Assembly: GCF_905220565.1 (NCBI RefSeq)
Contig: NC_059406.1
Location: forward strand, 11,046,001 to 11,110,000
Direction of reading: 5' to 3'
Origin: Melitaea cinxia
Lineage: Eukaryota; Arthropoda; Insecta; Lepidoptera; Nymphalidae
Length of the DNA stretch: 64,000 bases
Part shown: in pieces, positions 1 to 14,200 of the stretch
How positions within the stretch are numbered: the first letter of the stretch is position 1
Layout: every line of letters begins with the position of its first letter
Made by a program: the position numbers and the translations under genes
The notes under the pieces: model-generated
The model's input: only the letters and a program-made list of their open reading frames with translations
Told to the model about the DNA's origin: nothing
Database searches by the model: none

Positions 1-479
1 ATTTTTTCAATAATTCATCAATATAATATATATAAATTACAACAATACCACTAAATGTCAACATAGTGATTGTAAATTAAAGTCTGAGTCGAACGTTCAG
101 TAATGTTTAATTTTTGAATATTCATCATATTACAATGAACCCAATTAATTATGTATTTGTATCATCTTACCTTAATCTTAAGAATTTTGTTACGACAAGC
201 AATTAAACATTTAAGGATCGTTTTAAGGTCGCTTCTACTTTGCAAGATAAAAGCGGATTACATCAAGCTTAACATATGTTGTATTGTAGCACATTTGTAT
301 TTAAAATGTTAGTTATATTTTTATTACATTGTAAGGGCCAAAATAACATACGTATGGTCCATAAATTATATAACCTTTTTGTTCTGTATCTTTAACCCAT
401 TAATTATATAGGAGACACTGTTTATCTAATAATAAAAATTATCATTAACTTCGTCATATCACGATGATCATCTGACGAC
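1..479. other. AT-rich non-coding DNA, nothing recognised
   Basis: Very AT-rich sequence with stops in every frame. By position it belongs to an intron of the minus-strand P4-ATPase, whose next exon should lie to the left of the window. I saw no splice-flanked segment here that continues the ATPase after the NNLLNKFEG segment. Confidence 0.5.
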
Positions 480-482
480 GCT

Positions 483-620
483 TTGGCGCATCGTTCTCAG
501 GCCCTGGCCTGGAAGTCGCGGGTTATATATCAGCTCATAGTAAATATTTGCATAACCAAGATGATTGCCATGGTCAAGGCGCTTGTACTTAAGTACAGAG
601 TTTCCGGCCCCCGAATGTGG
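483..620 (+). repeat. possible degenerate tRNA-derived SINE head
   Basis: The stretch around 484-525 (TGGCGCATCGTTCTCAGG, then CCTGGCCTGGAAGTCGCGGG) resembles the A-box and B-box region of tRNA-headed lepidopteran SINEs. It is more GC-rich than its surroundings. No tail or target duplication was found, so this is a weak call. A small open frame over it is not evidence of a gene. Confidence 0.25.
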
Positions 621-922
621 AGTAAGACGGACTGCGGGTCGTTGAGTATGAGATATTCATTTATTTATTTTATGTAATTACTTTTAATGTGTTCAGCCCT
701 AAAAAGAATTATTTTCAAACAAACGTAATAATGTGTTTATATTTGAGGAATAAAAGCTATTACGAGTGAACAATGCAGAAACCAATTTCCATCCGTCAAT
801 TACTATCTAATTTAACAGCAAAATCATCGTTTAGTTATGAAACCGCAGCTCACAGCGCAGTTCTGCAACGTGATTGCGTGTATGAACTATCACGCCGAGC
901 ATCGTCACTAGTGCCTTATATT

Positions 923-1605
923 AACCAACTTCCAAAAAAGGAGGAGGTTCTGATTTCGATTGTATTTTTATGTATGTTACCTTAGAACTTTTGCGAGGGT
1001 GGACCAATTTCAATGATTTTTGTTTTAATCCACTAGAGGGCAATAGCAGTTTATTCTTTATAAATAATTCAGATCAATCTTTTTTAATCGAAAGCTGATG
1101 GTTGCTGTGTGGCTACGGCACTAAAGAATTTAGCCACCCCCTCTCTTCCCGTGGGTGTCGTAAGAGGCGACTAAGGGATAACAAGGTTCCACAACCATCT
1201 TGGAACTTAAGAAGCCGACCGATGGCGGGATAACCATCCAACTGCTGGCTTTGAAATACACAGGCCGAAGACGGGCAGCAGCGTCTTTGGTGCGACAAAG
1301 CCAGTACTGCGGTCACCAACCCGCCTGCCCAGCGTGGTGACTATGGGCAAAACACACGAGTTCACGTTATTTTTGGCGTAAACTTGTGGAGGCCTATGTC
1401 CAGCAGTGGACTGCATAGGCTGTAATGTAATGTAATGTATGATGGTTGTCTTGCGGTCCCATTTAAATATGATCGAGATCTGATGACTACTTTTTGAGTA
1501 ATCTTTGATAACGCGTATTTACTTGACTATTTTTCGTCTACTTACGTTGTTGCACTTGTCAATGTAATTGAAGTCGGTTTTTTTCGTTTGCCAGCAAACC
1601 CAATT
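923..1605 (-). repeat. hairpin-ended dispersed repeat, copy A (split by a SINE)
   Basis: The copy starts with an AACCAACTTCC/AAAAAAGGAGGAGG end and finishes with GAAGTCGG followed by a diverged GTTTGCCAGCAAAC hairpin. The same family occurs at about 7994, 9043, 27103, 33977, 39382, 49285, 55930 and 58935. The two halves, 923-1104 and 1440-1605, become contiguous when the SINE is removed. No open frame is conserved. The superfamily is unknown to me; it behaves like a non-autonomous element. Confidence 0.7.
1096..1448 (+). mobile_element. SINE-like element with 9-bp target duplication
   Basis: The insert 1105-1439 is flanked by the direct repeat TGATGGTTG (1096-1104 and 1440-1448). It begins GGCTACGGCACTAAAGAA and carries the CCCGTGGGTGTCGTAAGAGG block. 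Its 3' tail (GGCCTATGTCCAGCAGTGG, then ATAGGCTG and a TAATG repeat) is nearly the same as the 3' end of the RTE LINEs at 11171 and 19160, so RTE machinery probably mobilised it. A second copy is at 33127-33435 on the minus strand. Confidence 0.8.
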
Positions 1606-1609
1606 ATAA

Positions 1610-1790
1610 TCTTACTAATATTATAAATACGAAAGTTTGTGAGGATGGCTGGATGGTCGGGAGGATCTTTGTAACTTATTGAAACTTGGTACACAGATAG
1701 CTGGAGAATCTTCCATATATTTACATTTATGGAATCGGAAATTACGCATGTGAAACCGCGCGCGCAGTTATAGTCAGCACATAAATCTCT
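1610..1790 (+). mobile_element. Helitron-like 5' fragment
   Basis: It starts TCTTACTAATATTATAAATA after an A, a 5' end typical of lepidopteran non-autonomous Helitrons, and continues with GAAAGTTTGTGAGGATGG. The 3' side decays into a GC-rich stretch (CCGCGCGCGCAG, about 1757-1769) without a clear CTAG end. Confidence 0.5.
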
Positions 1791-2151
1791 GATACGATCT
1801 CAGGTGCAATAACTTAATGACATAAAAGTTATCATTTACGTAATTGAATAATGAATCGAAAACAGGTTTTTAAACATTTAAAGGTTGCATTCATTCATTG
1901 CTATTTAAATAGTTATGTAAGTGTTCTTAATATATGTGGCTATTTTTGTGTTATGCGGTCACCGAGACCGGTAATCGTTTGTAACACTAAATCATCTATA
2001 ATTGAGTTCCTGAATAAAGAAATGAATAAAAGGCAGGCTAAACAGCTGAGGGACGAAGGTAGGGATGCTGGCTTTTATCTTTACGTCAGCTACTTTACGT
2101 CGATTTTGTGTTTGTGAAACTATTTAAAATACAAATACTGAATTTATATAC

Positions 2152-2282
2152 CTTCAAATTTATTAAGTAGATTGTTGGGCGTTTCGCAGACGATCTCGCC
2201 GTCGAAGGCACCGAGTTGTGCGTCATCCTGACCCATCGCAGCCGTCTCTAGAAGGCACTGACGACATTTCAGATTCGTCTCT
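2152..2282 (-). CDS. ATP8B: P4-ATPase exon 5 (actuator domain, DGET glutamate)
   Basis: 131 nt between acceptor TTATTTTTAG and donor GTATAT. The first base completes the glycine codon, giving G-ETNLKCRQCLLET, then LGAFDGEIVCETPNN and LLNKFE plus one base. The donor GTATAT is weaker than the others. The following exon (expected to continue G-T-L-x-W) is not in the window. Confidence 0.92.
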
Positions 2283-5200
2283 CTAAAAATAAATAAATTT
2301 GCATTGTCAATAAAATATTTCAGTACCTTTACCATAAATGTCCGAAACAACGTTCAACAATTTACTTTATCATATATACAATTGTATAAAGTAAATAAAA
2401 ACACGTAGCATATCACACTTTGACGATATACTTACAAACATATAAAATGTTTATATAACGAGTAAATAGTAAAAAAAACATATACCTATGAAAATCATAA
2501 TTTTACAGTACCTAATTAAACATATAAGTGAGCATTTATGATAAATATAATTTAATAATCGAAGAAGAGAAATTACCGTAATTTTACACTATGGTAAACT
2601 AGTCATTATGATGTTACAATGTTCAAACTGATTACAGTTGTCAGGTGTGCTTAACGTTCATTTAAGCTATTACTGGGCATTTTAAAGATAATTAAAGGAC
2701 GAAATTTTATGTCAAAATAATAAATTATATATCCATTCATTTATTCGTTCCTTTGGAAGCGTAGACATCGTGTACATACAAACATCCTATCATATTTGGA
2801 TACTGGTAGCTAATAGTGTCAAAAGTACTGGCAATTTTCCTCCAACGTCACTTAGAATAGAGTAGCCAAGAAGGTCGAAATTACAATCTCCATAGAATTT
2901 TTCAGAGCGTAGAAATAATAACTATGAATAATCCAAATCGGTTCCATAGTTTCAGAGTACATTTGAACATAATTTAATACTAAGCGAAGACTATTATACA
3001 TATTCATAAACACTTAACACCACCCACATCTTCAGATTTCTCTTGATATATCGTCACATCATAGCACTTGAGTTAATCAGTGATTTTAAGACAGGGTCTT
3101 AGTATGATAAACACTTTCACATTTATACTTAAATCACTGTATGATTAACGTTTTAGCAAGCAATGACCTTAACCGATAATAAGAAATACGTAGGAGTACT
3201 ATTTACAGTATGTTGTATTCTTATATTATAAGTCTAACTGGAAATCCCGAGTGGTTTCTTCTTCGTAGTTTCGGTACATTAATTATCATTTCTTATTACA
3301 GTGCCGATTGAATGAATCATATCTTAATATTATATAGTCTATACAATTCCTTACATACATAAAAAGTTATTTTGATTGTATTCTATCAATCTCGATGTAC
3401 GCCTACTCTATCTATCTCGAGATAATACCTACTTGAGAAATTAGCCGATTGTCGCTTTTCAATGGTCGATGTGCATTATTAATTTATTGCCGGGTACTGT
3501 AAGCTTTAAGCTTTGTTTACTTTTATGTCTCGATCAAGCTCTTTGTTAATAGTACAATATCTATACAAATAAATAAAATTGGAGTGCCTGTTTGTAGTAT
3601 TAAAATAACCGTTTTTTTTTACTTTTATTTTAGAAATTTATTTATTTTATAACTGAACAATAACTTTTTTGTCAAATTCCATGCGGAAGAAGTTGCGAGC
3701 ACGTCACGAGTTGTTAATATAAATTTACAGATTAGTAACGAATAACCCAATTTTGTCTTTAATATCTCAAAAAGGTATAGATTAGTATAGATATTCAAGA
3801 GCATTCACAGCGACTATAACATAGCTAATTTAAAAATACTTCTTGTATTTGTCGATTTTCATAAATTGGAGAACGTGTTATACACGCACAAGCATATGTT
3901 AATTATAAAGAGCCGATTGACTTACAATACCTCACGGCTGTCTCGGGACGACGTCGGATTGGCATGCTTTCAAAGAATAAGTTTATTCTATCAGTAATAA
4001 AAAAAATCCTATTTGATCCTATTTCAGTCCAATCAATGAATCTCACATAGTCATACCAAGGTATCATAACTAATAGGACATAGCATCTACAATATTATGA
4101 TAATTTTTAAGATTATTATGAAATACTTTATTATTATATGTTAATTTTACTCATTTATAATAAGGGCATTTTTTCAGAACAGTACAATTCGTCGTCGATT
4201 CGAAATGTCAGTAACCCTGGCCAGAAAGCTCGATGTATTTCGGAACACATCCAGCGATTTAGTTTCTATATAAAGATCCAGCTTTCCATTTTTATAAAGT
4301 AATTTTTTATTATAATTTATTTTACGCAGCAATTGGTTTCGTAAAACACTAAATGTAACCAATTGACGAAATTTTCGTCGTAAATAGTCGCCGTCGACAC
4401 GCGGTAGGCCTATGACGTCAGCTACGTTGATGTTCAAATTCCACGCAAAAAATTAAGTTATTTATATATCGTGTCTAATGTTATGACGGCGTTTTTGGCA
4501 ACCGCACAGTTTACTTTACACGCCATCTCCCATATCGTAGTTTGTACAATAGTAAAATATAATTGTAGCGGCGGTACATGACCGCTAACTGGGTGACGGT
4601 AATCTACTTCTTATTTCTAGGTTACGATTAGTAAAACAACAACAACAAATAATTTAAGTTTTACCTCTTTAAGTTTTTATTAGATTAAAATCTATGGCAG
4701 TTAGAAAACGCTATATAGTAACATTAATATTTCTAGGAAAATTTTTATGATTCATCCATAGGATTTATCCAATTTATCACAACTGGATCATTGAAACGTG
4801 AATTGTAAACATTGATACAAGTAATAGGTTATTTCTCTTAAAAACCTACACTACCACAAGAACACACCTCTTAAATAAAATGAATGACCACGAACAGTTC
4901 CATATGAAAAAAAGAATAATACACCTAATATTTATATAGTCCATATAAGAATGTTTGCAGAGGTTGGAGGCGTTTGTGTTCGTTTCCTGACAACCTAACG
5001 ACTTATTTATTATCCTACTGAGAGAGGTTGAGTGTGAGGCGTCAATACTTACCCGTCTAGTTCAGCAGTCTCTATGTAACATAGCCCGTTGGGTTCCGAA
5101 CTGCTGAGAAGCAGTATATCCGCTGCAACGAACTGGTCGTTCTCCAGCCTGATGACGTCTCCCACCTGAACAGACGCCCACTTCTCCTCCACAAGCTTGC

Positions 5201-8200
5201 CATTACGCAGTGTCTTCGCTCGCCTGTGGTTTACTTGCGAGTCGTTCTGATGACGTTGCTGTAATTAACATGACTCGTTAAAACACAGCGATGAGTAACA
5301 CATTTTATTAATGAGAAAATATAAAAACTTAATTAACAAAATGAAATTAAAAGTAACTAAAATACGTTTGAGCCTGACATTATAACTGGGTCAAGTAATT
5401 AGTTAATTCTGCTAATTACCAAAAAAAAAATAAACATATATATCTTCAAAAAAAAAAAAACGATAAACACGTTTTTGTTACGCTCTTGATGCAACTAACA
5501 TTTATTATTTGTAAGTATATAGTCTAATGCTACAATCGTTTTCACATAATTCTTTTAGAATTATGCGAATTAATAAAAATAAAACTTTATAACAATTTTA
5601 ACTATAAGATTGCCTGGAAGAAATCGCTAAGGAGTGATAAGGTCACCTTATTGTTATATTTTCTTTCTTTACGATTTCGTATTAAATTAGTCTTTGTGTA
5701 TAAAGATTAAATAATGAAAATATGTAACAATAATAATAATCTAAGTTAATCTCGAAGAAAGATCTAGGGTAAGTATTCTTTAATTAAGCTTACAATTTCA
5801 TTTGTTAAATTGTTCAGGTACGTTTAGAATTTCTGAACTAGTTTTCCTTAATAAAACATTTAAAACAATTTTAATTTATGCATATGTTTATAAAGTATTA
5901 CGTTGATAAGTATATAAACATACGCAAAGTATTTACCTTGGCATAACGTGTAATCGTTCTCTTATCACACGTTACTCATATCCGTTGTGAGTATTTCTTT
6001 ACGTTACGATTATACGATAGAAACTGATTAAGTTTCACTAAGTCTCTAGTTGTAAATGGTATAAGTCGTTTATATGAGTAGGTATGTGAAACGAGATATA
6101 AATAATTTTGTTTGGCGCCAACTACCGATCCATTAAAAAAACCACTTCTGTGATACATCCATAACGCTTATTTTAACATATTATTAATTTCTATTTTTTT
6201 TTATTTTTACCCATCTACCGAAGCAGGCTAATGTTTTTCGAGTGTATGTATGTATGTATGTATGTGTGCAGATTTTTATGTTTTTCTCTACAGCCTATAC
6301 GGACTGAAGGTTTTTAACGTTTGAGGTGTTGTAAGATTCGTCTTTACGGCCCGAGTAACACTGGGTACATAAAAAAAAAATCAAAATGGCGGATTTTGAC
6401 CCCACAAAACACAAATTAACAAAAATATGTCTACTAAACATATCGAGTGGAGTATCACGTTAGGGACTAGATTAGCTAATTTCAGAAATATATACCCTTA
6501 AATCCAACGAAGCACCCTCGAGAGATCAAAAAAAAATCGCATTGCTTTGCTTAGAAAAGAAACTTAGGTTTCAGAAAGGTGCTTATTTATTAATGATAAT
6601 CTAAAAAGTCTTATATAAAAGCTATTTATTAAGACAACAAAAAACTCGACAGCGACAAATAACCACTAAAAAGGGAAAAACAAGCTTAAGAATTTAGTGT
6701 GAAGTGTATTCAGTGCACCGTGTATTATATTCCATTCGATACTTAATAAACTAAAGATATTGTTAAAAGTTTTCAAATTATTGCAAGCGGGGACAAAATA
6801 TAACCCAAATAAATTCAACTGATAGTAGTTCAAATAGGTTTTGTCAATGTTCGATTGGTAGCATCTATAATCAGTGTTTTGTAGAGCTTTCTTGTCTACC
6901 AAATACGGATCAAAAGATGGGCCTTATCATAGGATAGAAGGATGGTTTGTCTGTACCTTTATATAGTGAACTTCAAAAAACATTACTTTGAACGTTTTTG
7001 CAAACTTCAGTTTTACGAATCACATAAACAAACCAGTCCCTTCACACAAGAAAACGTATATAATTCAAAGTTTGTATATAATTTAAAATGTAATAAAACT
7101 AAAAATAAATAAAATACATTTGAAATACGTAAACAATATTGTTGAGTGTGAAATAAAACAGTTGTGCCAAACTTCTGGTTACTATGCAATGATGCTCTGC
7201 TTTATACTTACTAATGGATATATTACAGATAGATACGCGGAAACAATAGAACGTGGTTATGTACTTAAGCTCAAATTTCGATTAGCCTGTTGGCGCAGTT
7301 TTGCAATGACTTCTACTCTGGAGTTTATGGGTTTAATTCCCGCCTTAAGTTTGGGTGTAATTTATGTATTTATCTATAATTGTGTTATTTAAACGTATAC
7401 TTATCGGATTTTTTTTTCTAAGTATACAGTAGTCGACCAGTGCTGCGAAATAGGTCTATTTAGCGCCAATGGGACAATATCACCGCTTGGTAAGTAATAT
7501 AGTCATATTACTTACCAAGCGGTGATAATATTTTATTTATTGTCTATAGATAGCCTTTACTAGGCTACTGTGACGAATGTGAAATATTAATTCAAGGGCT
7601 TATTTTTCAAGTATAAATAATAAAGAAGATTTAGTGAGTGAAAACAAAACTTCGAAACCATGTGTTACTTACTGCCAATGAATATTGCATTAATTAGGAC
7701 TACGAAATATATTTTGCAGTTATTTACTAGTAAAAATTATGAAGATTCGACCATAGTAGTTAAATGAAATAATGGTGGATTTATTGAAGCACTCTTAACC
7801 TTATAGAAACAAAGAAACTGAAAATTATGTTTAAAAAAATGTTTTATAAAAAGTTAAAATTTCTTATAACGGTACTTGTTATATAAGAAATATTTATTAT
7901 TTCAAAAAAAAAAAAAAAAAAAAAATAGTCAATGTCACTTAGAATCTTAACTATTTATGAAATGGGTGAAAATATAAAAAAAATAAATAATAATGTTTGA
8001 TCGCAAACGAAAAATACCAACTCAATTACATCGACCAGTACAACGTAGGTAGACGAAAAACTAGTGGGGTAAATATGCGTTAATAGAGATAACTCAAAAA
8101 GAAATAGTCAAATCTCGATCAAATTTTAATGGTATTACATGACAAGCATCAGCTTTCGATTGAAAAAAGAATTATTGAAATTGGTCTACGCAGTCAAAAG

Positions 8201-11200
8201 TTCTGAGATAACATACATTACAAAATACAGTCGAATTGTCGTCCTCCTTTTTTGAAGTCGATTAAAAAATAAACATTACGAATGTACTTTAATAGTTAAA
8301 TATTATCTTTTTATTAATAATTTAATGTTCATTTTTAGTATAAAATATTGGTTAGTACAAAAAACTTAAGTAAATTTTAAATTAATTTGAAACTTCCTGC
8401 TGTATTTGCGCACCATGATGCGCGCGCGGGCTGCGCCAGGGCTACATGCGCGCCGAAGTGAGGCTACTTCGGACAAAATGATTCTGGGTAGTACTGTAGT
8501 CGACTGTTACCTTATATAGATTATGTTGCTTACCTTAGATTACCGTGTGTGTATATTAAAGATATTTATTTATATATTATAAATTTGCAGATGTAAGTTC
8601 TCGTACTTACAAAGTCGTCGTAGGCGTCTTTAACGGCAGTGAGGGCGAGCACACCGATGAGGGGTATCGCGGTGGTTATCGGCGTGAGGGACGATATGGC
8701 CGGTATAAGCTGAAGAACCAGCAGACACAGGAAATAGAAATTGGCCAGACGCTGGAACTGCTCCAACAAGTTTAATGGCAGGAACGTGATGATCGAGTAC
8801 TTCGATGTTTTGATATAATTGTTCTGAAACAAATACGATGAGACAACAAAATTAAACATTCATTTAAACAAACGTGTCTAAATAAGGTATACGATACGTT
8901 TTTAAGCTTATTAAAATTATTAAAAATGCGATGACTTCGTTGAGATCCTTATATGAGTATGTAATATAGAAGCTGCATGGTTGCCAAGAAGATAAAAAGA
9001 CTGTATATGTTATGGATCAAGTGATTAATTTGGCATCATATAATTGTGATTGCTCGCAAACGAAAAAAAAACCGACTTCAATTACATCGATAAGTAAAAC
9101 AACGTAAGTAGACGAGAAAATAGTCGGAAATCGGTCTATTTAGTCAAAAGTTCTGATGGTAAAAAAAACGAAAAAAATAGTAATCGAATTGAGAACCTCC
9201 TCCTTCTTTGGAAGTCGTTTATAAAATGACCGCGCAGTTTGATAAGAGCCCAATATGGAAGTTTAATAAAAAAAATAGAAATACCTACAATAATCAAATC
9301 GACCGAGCATTATTTACAATGCTCGTTACCTATGCGGCAGAAGAATTATATACACGTCCATAACATATACAACAGTTGGAATTCAGAGCCTAAATTATAA
9401 GTATATTTTGTAATTTAGGTCTACTACTTTGCTGTAGAAAATAAAAAAGGTATTTAAAAGACATTAACTTACAGCGTAGCGGAACTGCGCGTTGTACTCT
9501 CGGTTGTTGGCTTTGATTCTCCGTTCATTCTCTGCAACAAAGAACACGAGCGATTCAAGCGATTGTTACTTTATAAAAATCCTATTTTTTAAATGTAGTT
9601 GAACAAAACGAAATCTTTTTTTCGTAGTTTTCAAGAAGAAAAACTTTCGAGAACTACGCTTAAATTTACAACACAGATATAAGTTATTATAGTTATTGTT
9701 TATTATTTTTAATAATTTCATAAATCTGCTTTATATTGTTTTTCAGTGTTAAATGATATGCGTAATTTTAAGCACGTAATCGAAATTCAACAGATAAAAA
9801 TGCCCCAATAATCAAGTCAAAGGTTCAGTTAATATTAACTTTAATATCAAGCTATAATAGTGAAATTTACTGTATTTCATTCTAATATAACGTGTACATT
9901 TTTAACATATACACACGGTTGTCTGCTTCTAAGGGTACGTGAGTTAATGTCTGATTGAAGGCAATATTGGACTTTAATGCAAATTTATATTTTAGTTTCT
10001 TAAAATACATGTGAATATTGCACATATTTTCAGATTTGGTAGATCAATCCCATGACCCAACATCGGAAAGCAGAGCCGTGTTGAACTGCGTCAACGGGCC
10101 AGTCAATAACTATATTATTTGATATATATGTAAGTACCGACTAGTGAGGGTACTACGAAATATGTTTGTAAGTATTAAATTATTATGTTAAATGAAGGTA
10201 AATCAGTTTCGCATTAAATGTTGACTAGCAACAAGTCTTTCCTTTGGTTCCTATATTTTAATATTATAAAATACTTAAATATTTATCAATTATACTAGCC
10301 GACCTTGCGAACTTCGTACCACCATTTTTTAAACATAATAATTATATATATATCGAAGAGGCCGCGTTGGCGCAACAGTTACAGCCATGGATTGTACCTG
10401 TTGCGCTGGCGGTTGCAGGTTCGATCCCCGCACATAACAAACATTTGTATTGGCCATACAGGTGTTTGCCGTAGTCTGGGTGTTTGTGCAGTCCTTGTGG
10501 GTCTCCCCACCGTGCCTCGGAGAGCACGTTAAGCCGTCGGTCACGGTTGTTATCATGTACACCTGATAGCGATCGTTACTCATAGTAGGGAATATATCCG
10601 CCAACCCGCATTGGAGCAGCGTGGTGGATTAAGCTCTGATCCTTCTCCTACATGGGGAAAGAGGCCTATGCCCAGTAGTGGGATATTACAGGCTGAAGCG
10701 TAATATATCGAAATATAGCCTATCTTTCAAGTTGGATATTGCACACGGTGTGCAAATTTGTTTAATAATATTTTATTTCAAAATTATGTATTTATTATTA
10801 TAAATCGGTTAAGTAATTTAGACGTCCATTGCGGACTAATAACGTGAAGTGTAATTTATATATATTAAGAAGATAACACATTTGTAATGAGACTGTAACA
10901 ACAAGTCTAATACATCTCGACGGATTCGTGATGTCAATAAAAAGCGTAAATTATTCAAAAAAAAAAAAAAATACGTTAGATTATAACTTATTCACGTCTT
11001 TCTTATAAGTTATTTACATATATTTATTTATGTAGATGTTGTTATAGGTACTATTAGTAAAAAAAAAAATTAAAGGATAGACATGAGAAGAGGCAAGATA
11101 CGAGTATTTGGTAACTTGATAAGACGCGACCACTCGACTAAAACTATTATTACTAAACATGGAAGATTAGTCTCTAGAAATCTATGTACGACGCGGCGAC

Positions 11201-14200
11201 GATGACCGTTCATGTCAATGACCAAAGAACAAGACCTATTTCCCTCCGGCGCGGGGTAAGACAGGGGGATGTAATATCACCGAAACTGTTTACCAGTGCG
11301 CTAGAGGATGTTTTTAAGACCTTGGATTGGGGGGAACGGGGCATCAACGTCAACGGTGAATTCATCTCTCACCTTCGTTTCGCCGACGATATTGTCATCT
11401 TTGCGGAGACGCTGGACGAGTTAGGCCAAATGCTGGCCGGCCTAAACGAGTCCTCCCGACGTGTCGGTCTCTGTATGAACTTGGATAAGACGAAAGTTAT
11501 GTTTAACAACCAAGTCATACCGATACCGGTATCGGTCGATGGTACCCTTCTCGAAGTTGTTCAGGATTATATTTACCTAGGCCATACTATCCAACTAGGC
11601 CGCAACAACTTCGAGAAGGAGGCCGATAGGAGGATTCGGTTGGGCTAGGCGGCGTTTGGCAGACTCCGTCCAGTCTTCACTTCGAAGATTCCGCAATGCT
11701 TGAAGACAAAAGTTTTCGAGCAATGCGTCCTGCCTGTGTTAACATACAGAGCCGAGACGTGGACACGGACCAAGGGACTGGTCCACAAGTTTAAAGTCGC
11801 TCAACGTGCAATGGAACGGGCTATGCTTGGGGTCTCTCTCAAAGACAGGATTAGAAATGAGACTATCCGCGAGAGAACGAAGGTAACCGACATAGCCCAC
11901 AGAATTAGCAAGTTGAAGTGGCAGTGGGCTGGTCATCTGTGTCGCAGGACCTATGGCCGTTGGAGTAGACGGGTCCTAGAGTGGAGACCGCGTCTTGGCA
12001 AACGCAGTGTGGGACGTCCTCCGGCCCGTTGGACCGACGATCTACGTAAGATTGCCGGTGTAGGCTGGATGAGGATTGCGGAAGACCGGGATGTGTGGCG
12101 CGAACTTGGGGAGGCCTATGTCCAGCAGTGGACTGCGATAGGCTGAAGTGATGATGATGAGTGATGGAAGATTAGGATAAAAATTAGAGAAATACCAAGA
12201 AAATCGAATGTAGACCAAACAAAGAAGGCTAATGACCAAACAAAGGTTGTGTCTTATAGTGAGGTCAAGTTTCGTACTGGAGATAGGTATAAATTGAAGA
12301 AGCCTTACCGACCAGAAATTAGCGCTTAGATTTAAATCAAATTTTAAAAATGCTATCTATATAAACAATAAGGAAACGAGTCTTCTGCGTTGCATAATTA
12401 CACTATAAAGCAACTTATACCTCTTGTAAAGAATAACGATTGTTTCATGGACGTATATAAAATATAATTCATATAGAACCATGGCATATTAAAATAGAAT
12501 GCATTCAATAGAAGCGTGCTCAAGGCATAAACGTATAGTTACACGGCTTCTACGAGCCAAACTCTAACTGTGAGTACCGGGAACATTCAATACTTTCTAC
12601 TTTACTGAACTCGATTACGATGTGCAAAATAACGGCGTTCAAAACAATCGATTGAACAACAATTACTTAATTGTTGTAGAAATTGCTTTAATGTAAACTA
12701 GTTCAGCTGGCGAACTTTGCATTAACATTATTTTTCGTAAAATGTATCGGTTTTTTGTTAAATTTTCTTTTATCTTATCTTGGCATATAACGAAAAAAAA
12801 AAAACAATTTATTGCAGTTTTTCGGAGAATAGAAATAGAAGCATTTACGATTAAAACAATTTCACATTGTTATCAATTAAAAATATACTTTCTCACTTTT
12901 TATCCATAGGGATCGAATTACATTTTCACATTCCTTTTGAGTAGGAGACACGAACTAGAGACGAACTTCCACAATCTGCTTAATGGATTAAAATTATTTT
13001 ATGTTTATTTTAGTATATTAGAATAATAATCGCGAAAGGGTTGCTTGAAAAATTCTGGCCAGGCTATATTTAATTCACAATTGAAAAAAAAATATATTTA
13101 ATTAAAATGCACCTACGAGTTTAAGGAATAAATTTAATGCATCTGTAGAAAACGCAAACGTTGGGTTATGTATTATTTTCCTGGCATAACTACTGGGTGG
13201 CGAGTATAAACAAGTATATTAATATGTATTGTTATAGTTACTTTCACCCTCATGTTCAATAAATAAATCTTACATCAAAACGAGCGCTGTTTCATTGCGA
13301 ATAGGATGACATGGGCTTGCCTGCTACCTAGTTTGAATGGTGGTTGGCGAATATAATGTAGCCAGCCAGGAATTTTCCAGCCAACTTTTTCGCTTTTTAT
13401 CTTTAACATACTAAAGAAGATAATTATTTAATTTTTATCCATTAAGCAGATGGGTGAAGATCACATCCAGTTCGTATCTTAGACTATTTGGTTTTAATTT
13501 CAATTCTTTGTCAATAAAAATAATGTATGCTTTATATGATATTATATATTTAATGTATTATATTGATATTTTAAACCTTAGAAATAAGAGATGTTTTCAT
13601 CAATCAATTCATTATAGGAAGGAAGGAATATATCATTCTCTTTTTAGAAATCACTTATAAAAGGAACTAGCTGACTAGCACATTGTGTTGTTAAGAAGAT
13701 TAACGAGTAAATATGTTACTATAAATCACAAGAGATAACATAATAATATAGTCTCTTCCTACTACGGTTTTTCTTAAGAACTAATTATCATTTAAAAACG
13801 TAAAGAACAATTATTATTGAAATTGCTTTCTATTAGTCTACATTATTTCAAGTATAATTACTAGAACATTGCTGCTCGTAGTTTCAAAACGGCCGAGTCG
13901 TTTAGCAGTGAATTTATGTGTTACAGTTACGTAAACGTGTGCTGCAATAAGAAAAGATACTTTCGTTGTGTATCCTGACAAAAGATATATAAGTATGTCT
14001 AACACGGAAGTCACCGGTTTAGGTAATTAATAAAAAAAAAAAATTGCATTAAAGCAACAGTCTATCAATAAATGTACGAGGAATGAGACATTAAATATAG
14101 GTACCATCACTATGTACTACTTATCACGCTGCGATTTATTGCAGTAAAGTAGTAGCCAAAAATAAAACTAACAAGTACGAACATAGTAATCGAGGCATGT

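Larger units (their letters stand above)
5259..8610 (-). other. P4-ATPase intron 3
   Basis: 3.35-kb AT-rich intron. It holds a GTAT microsatellite (6242-6268), a perfect hairpin (7478-7527), a long A-run (about 7903-7925) and hairpin-repeat copy B (7994-8268). Small open frames here lack recognisable domains. Confidence 0.6.
11075..12330 (+). mobile_element. old degenerate LINE C-terminus, split by an RTE insertion
   Basis: Reading across the RTE insertion, 11075-11170 encodes a KIRVFGNLIRRDHSTKT-like string and 12176-12330 continues with broken frames. The first part resembles the GHxxRRDHSxEKTI segment near the C-terminus of RTE-like retroelements. It is old and full of stops. Confidence 0.35.

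Noticed and set aside
4174..4437. 87-codon minus-strand frame in intron 4
   Set aside because: No domain, no splice sites consistent with the neighbouring exons, composition like the surrounding intron.
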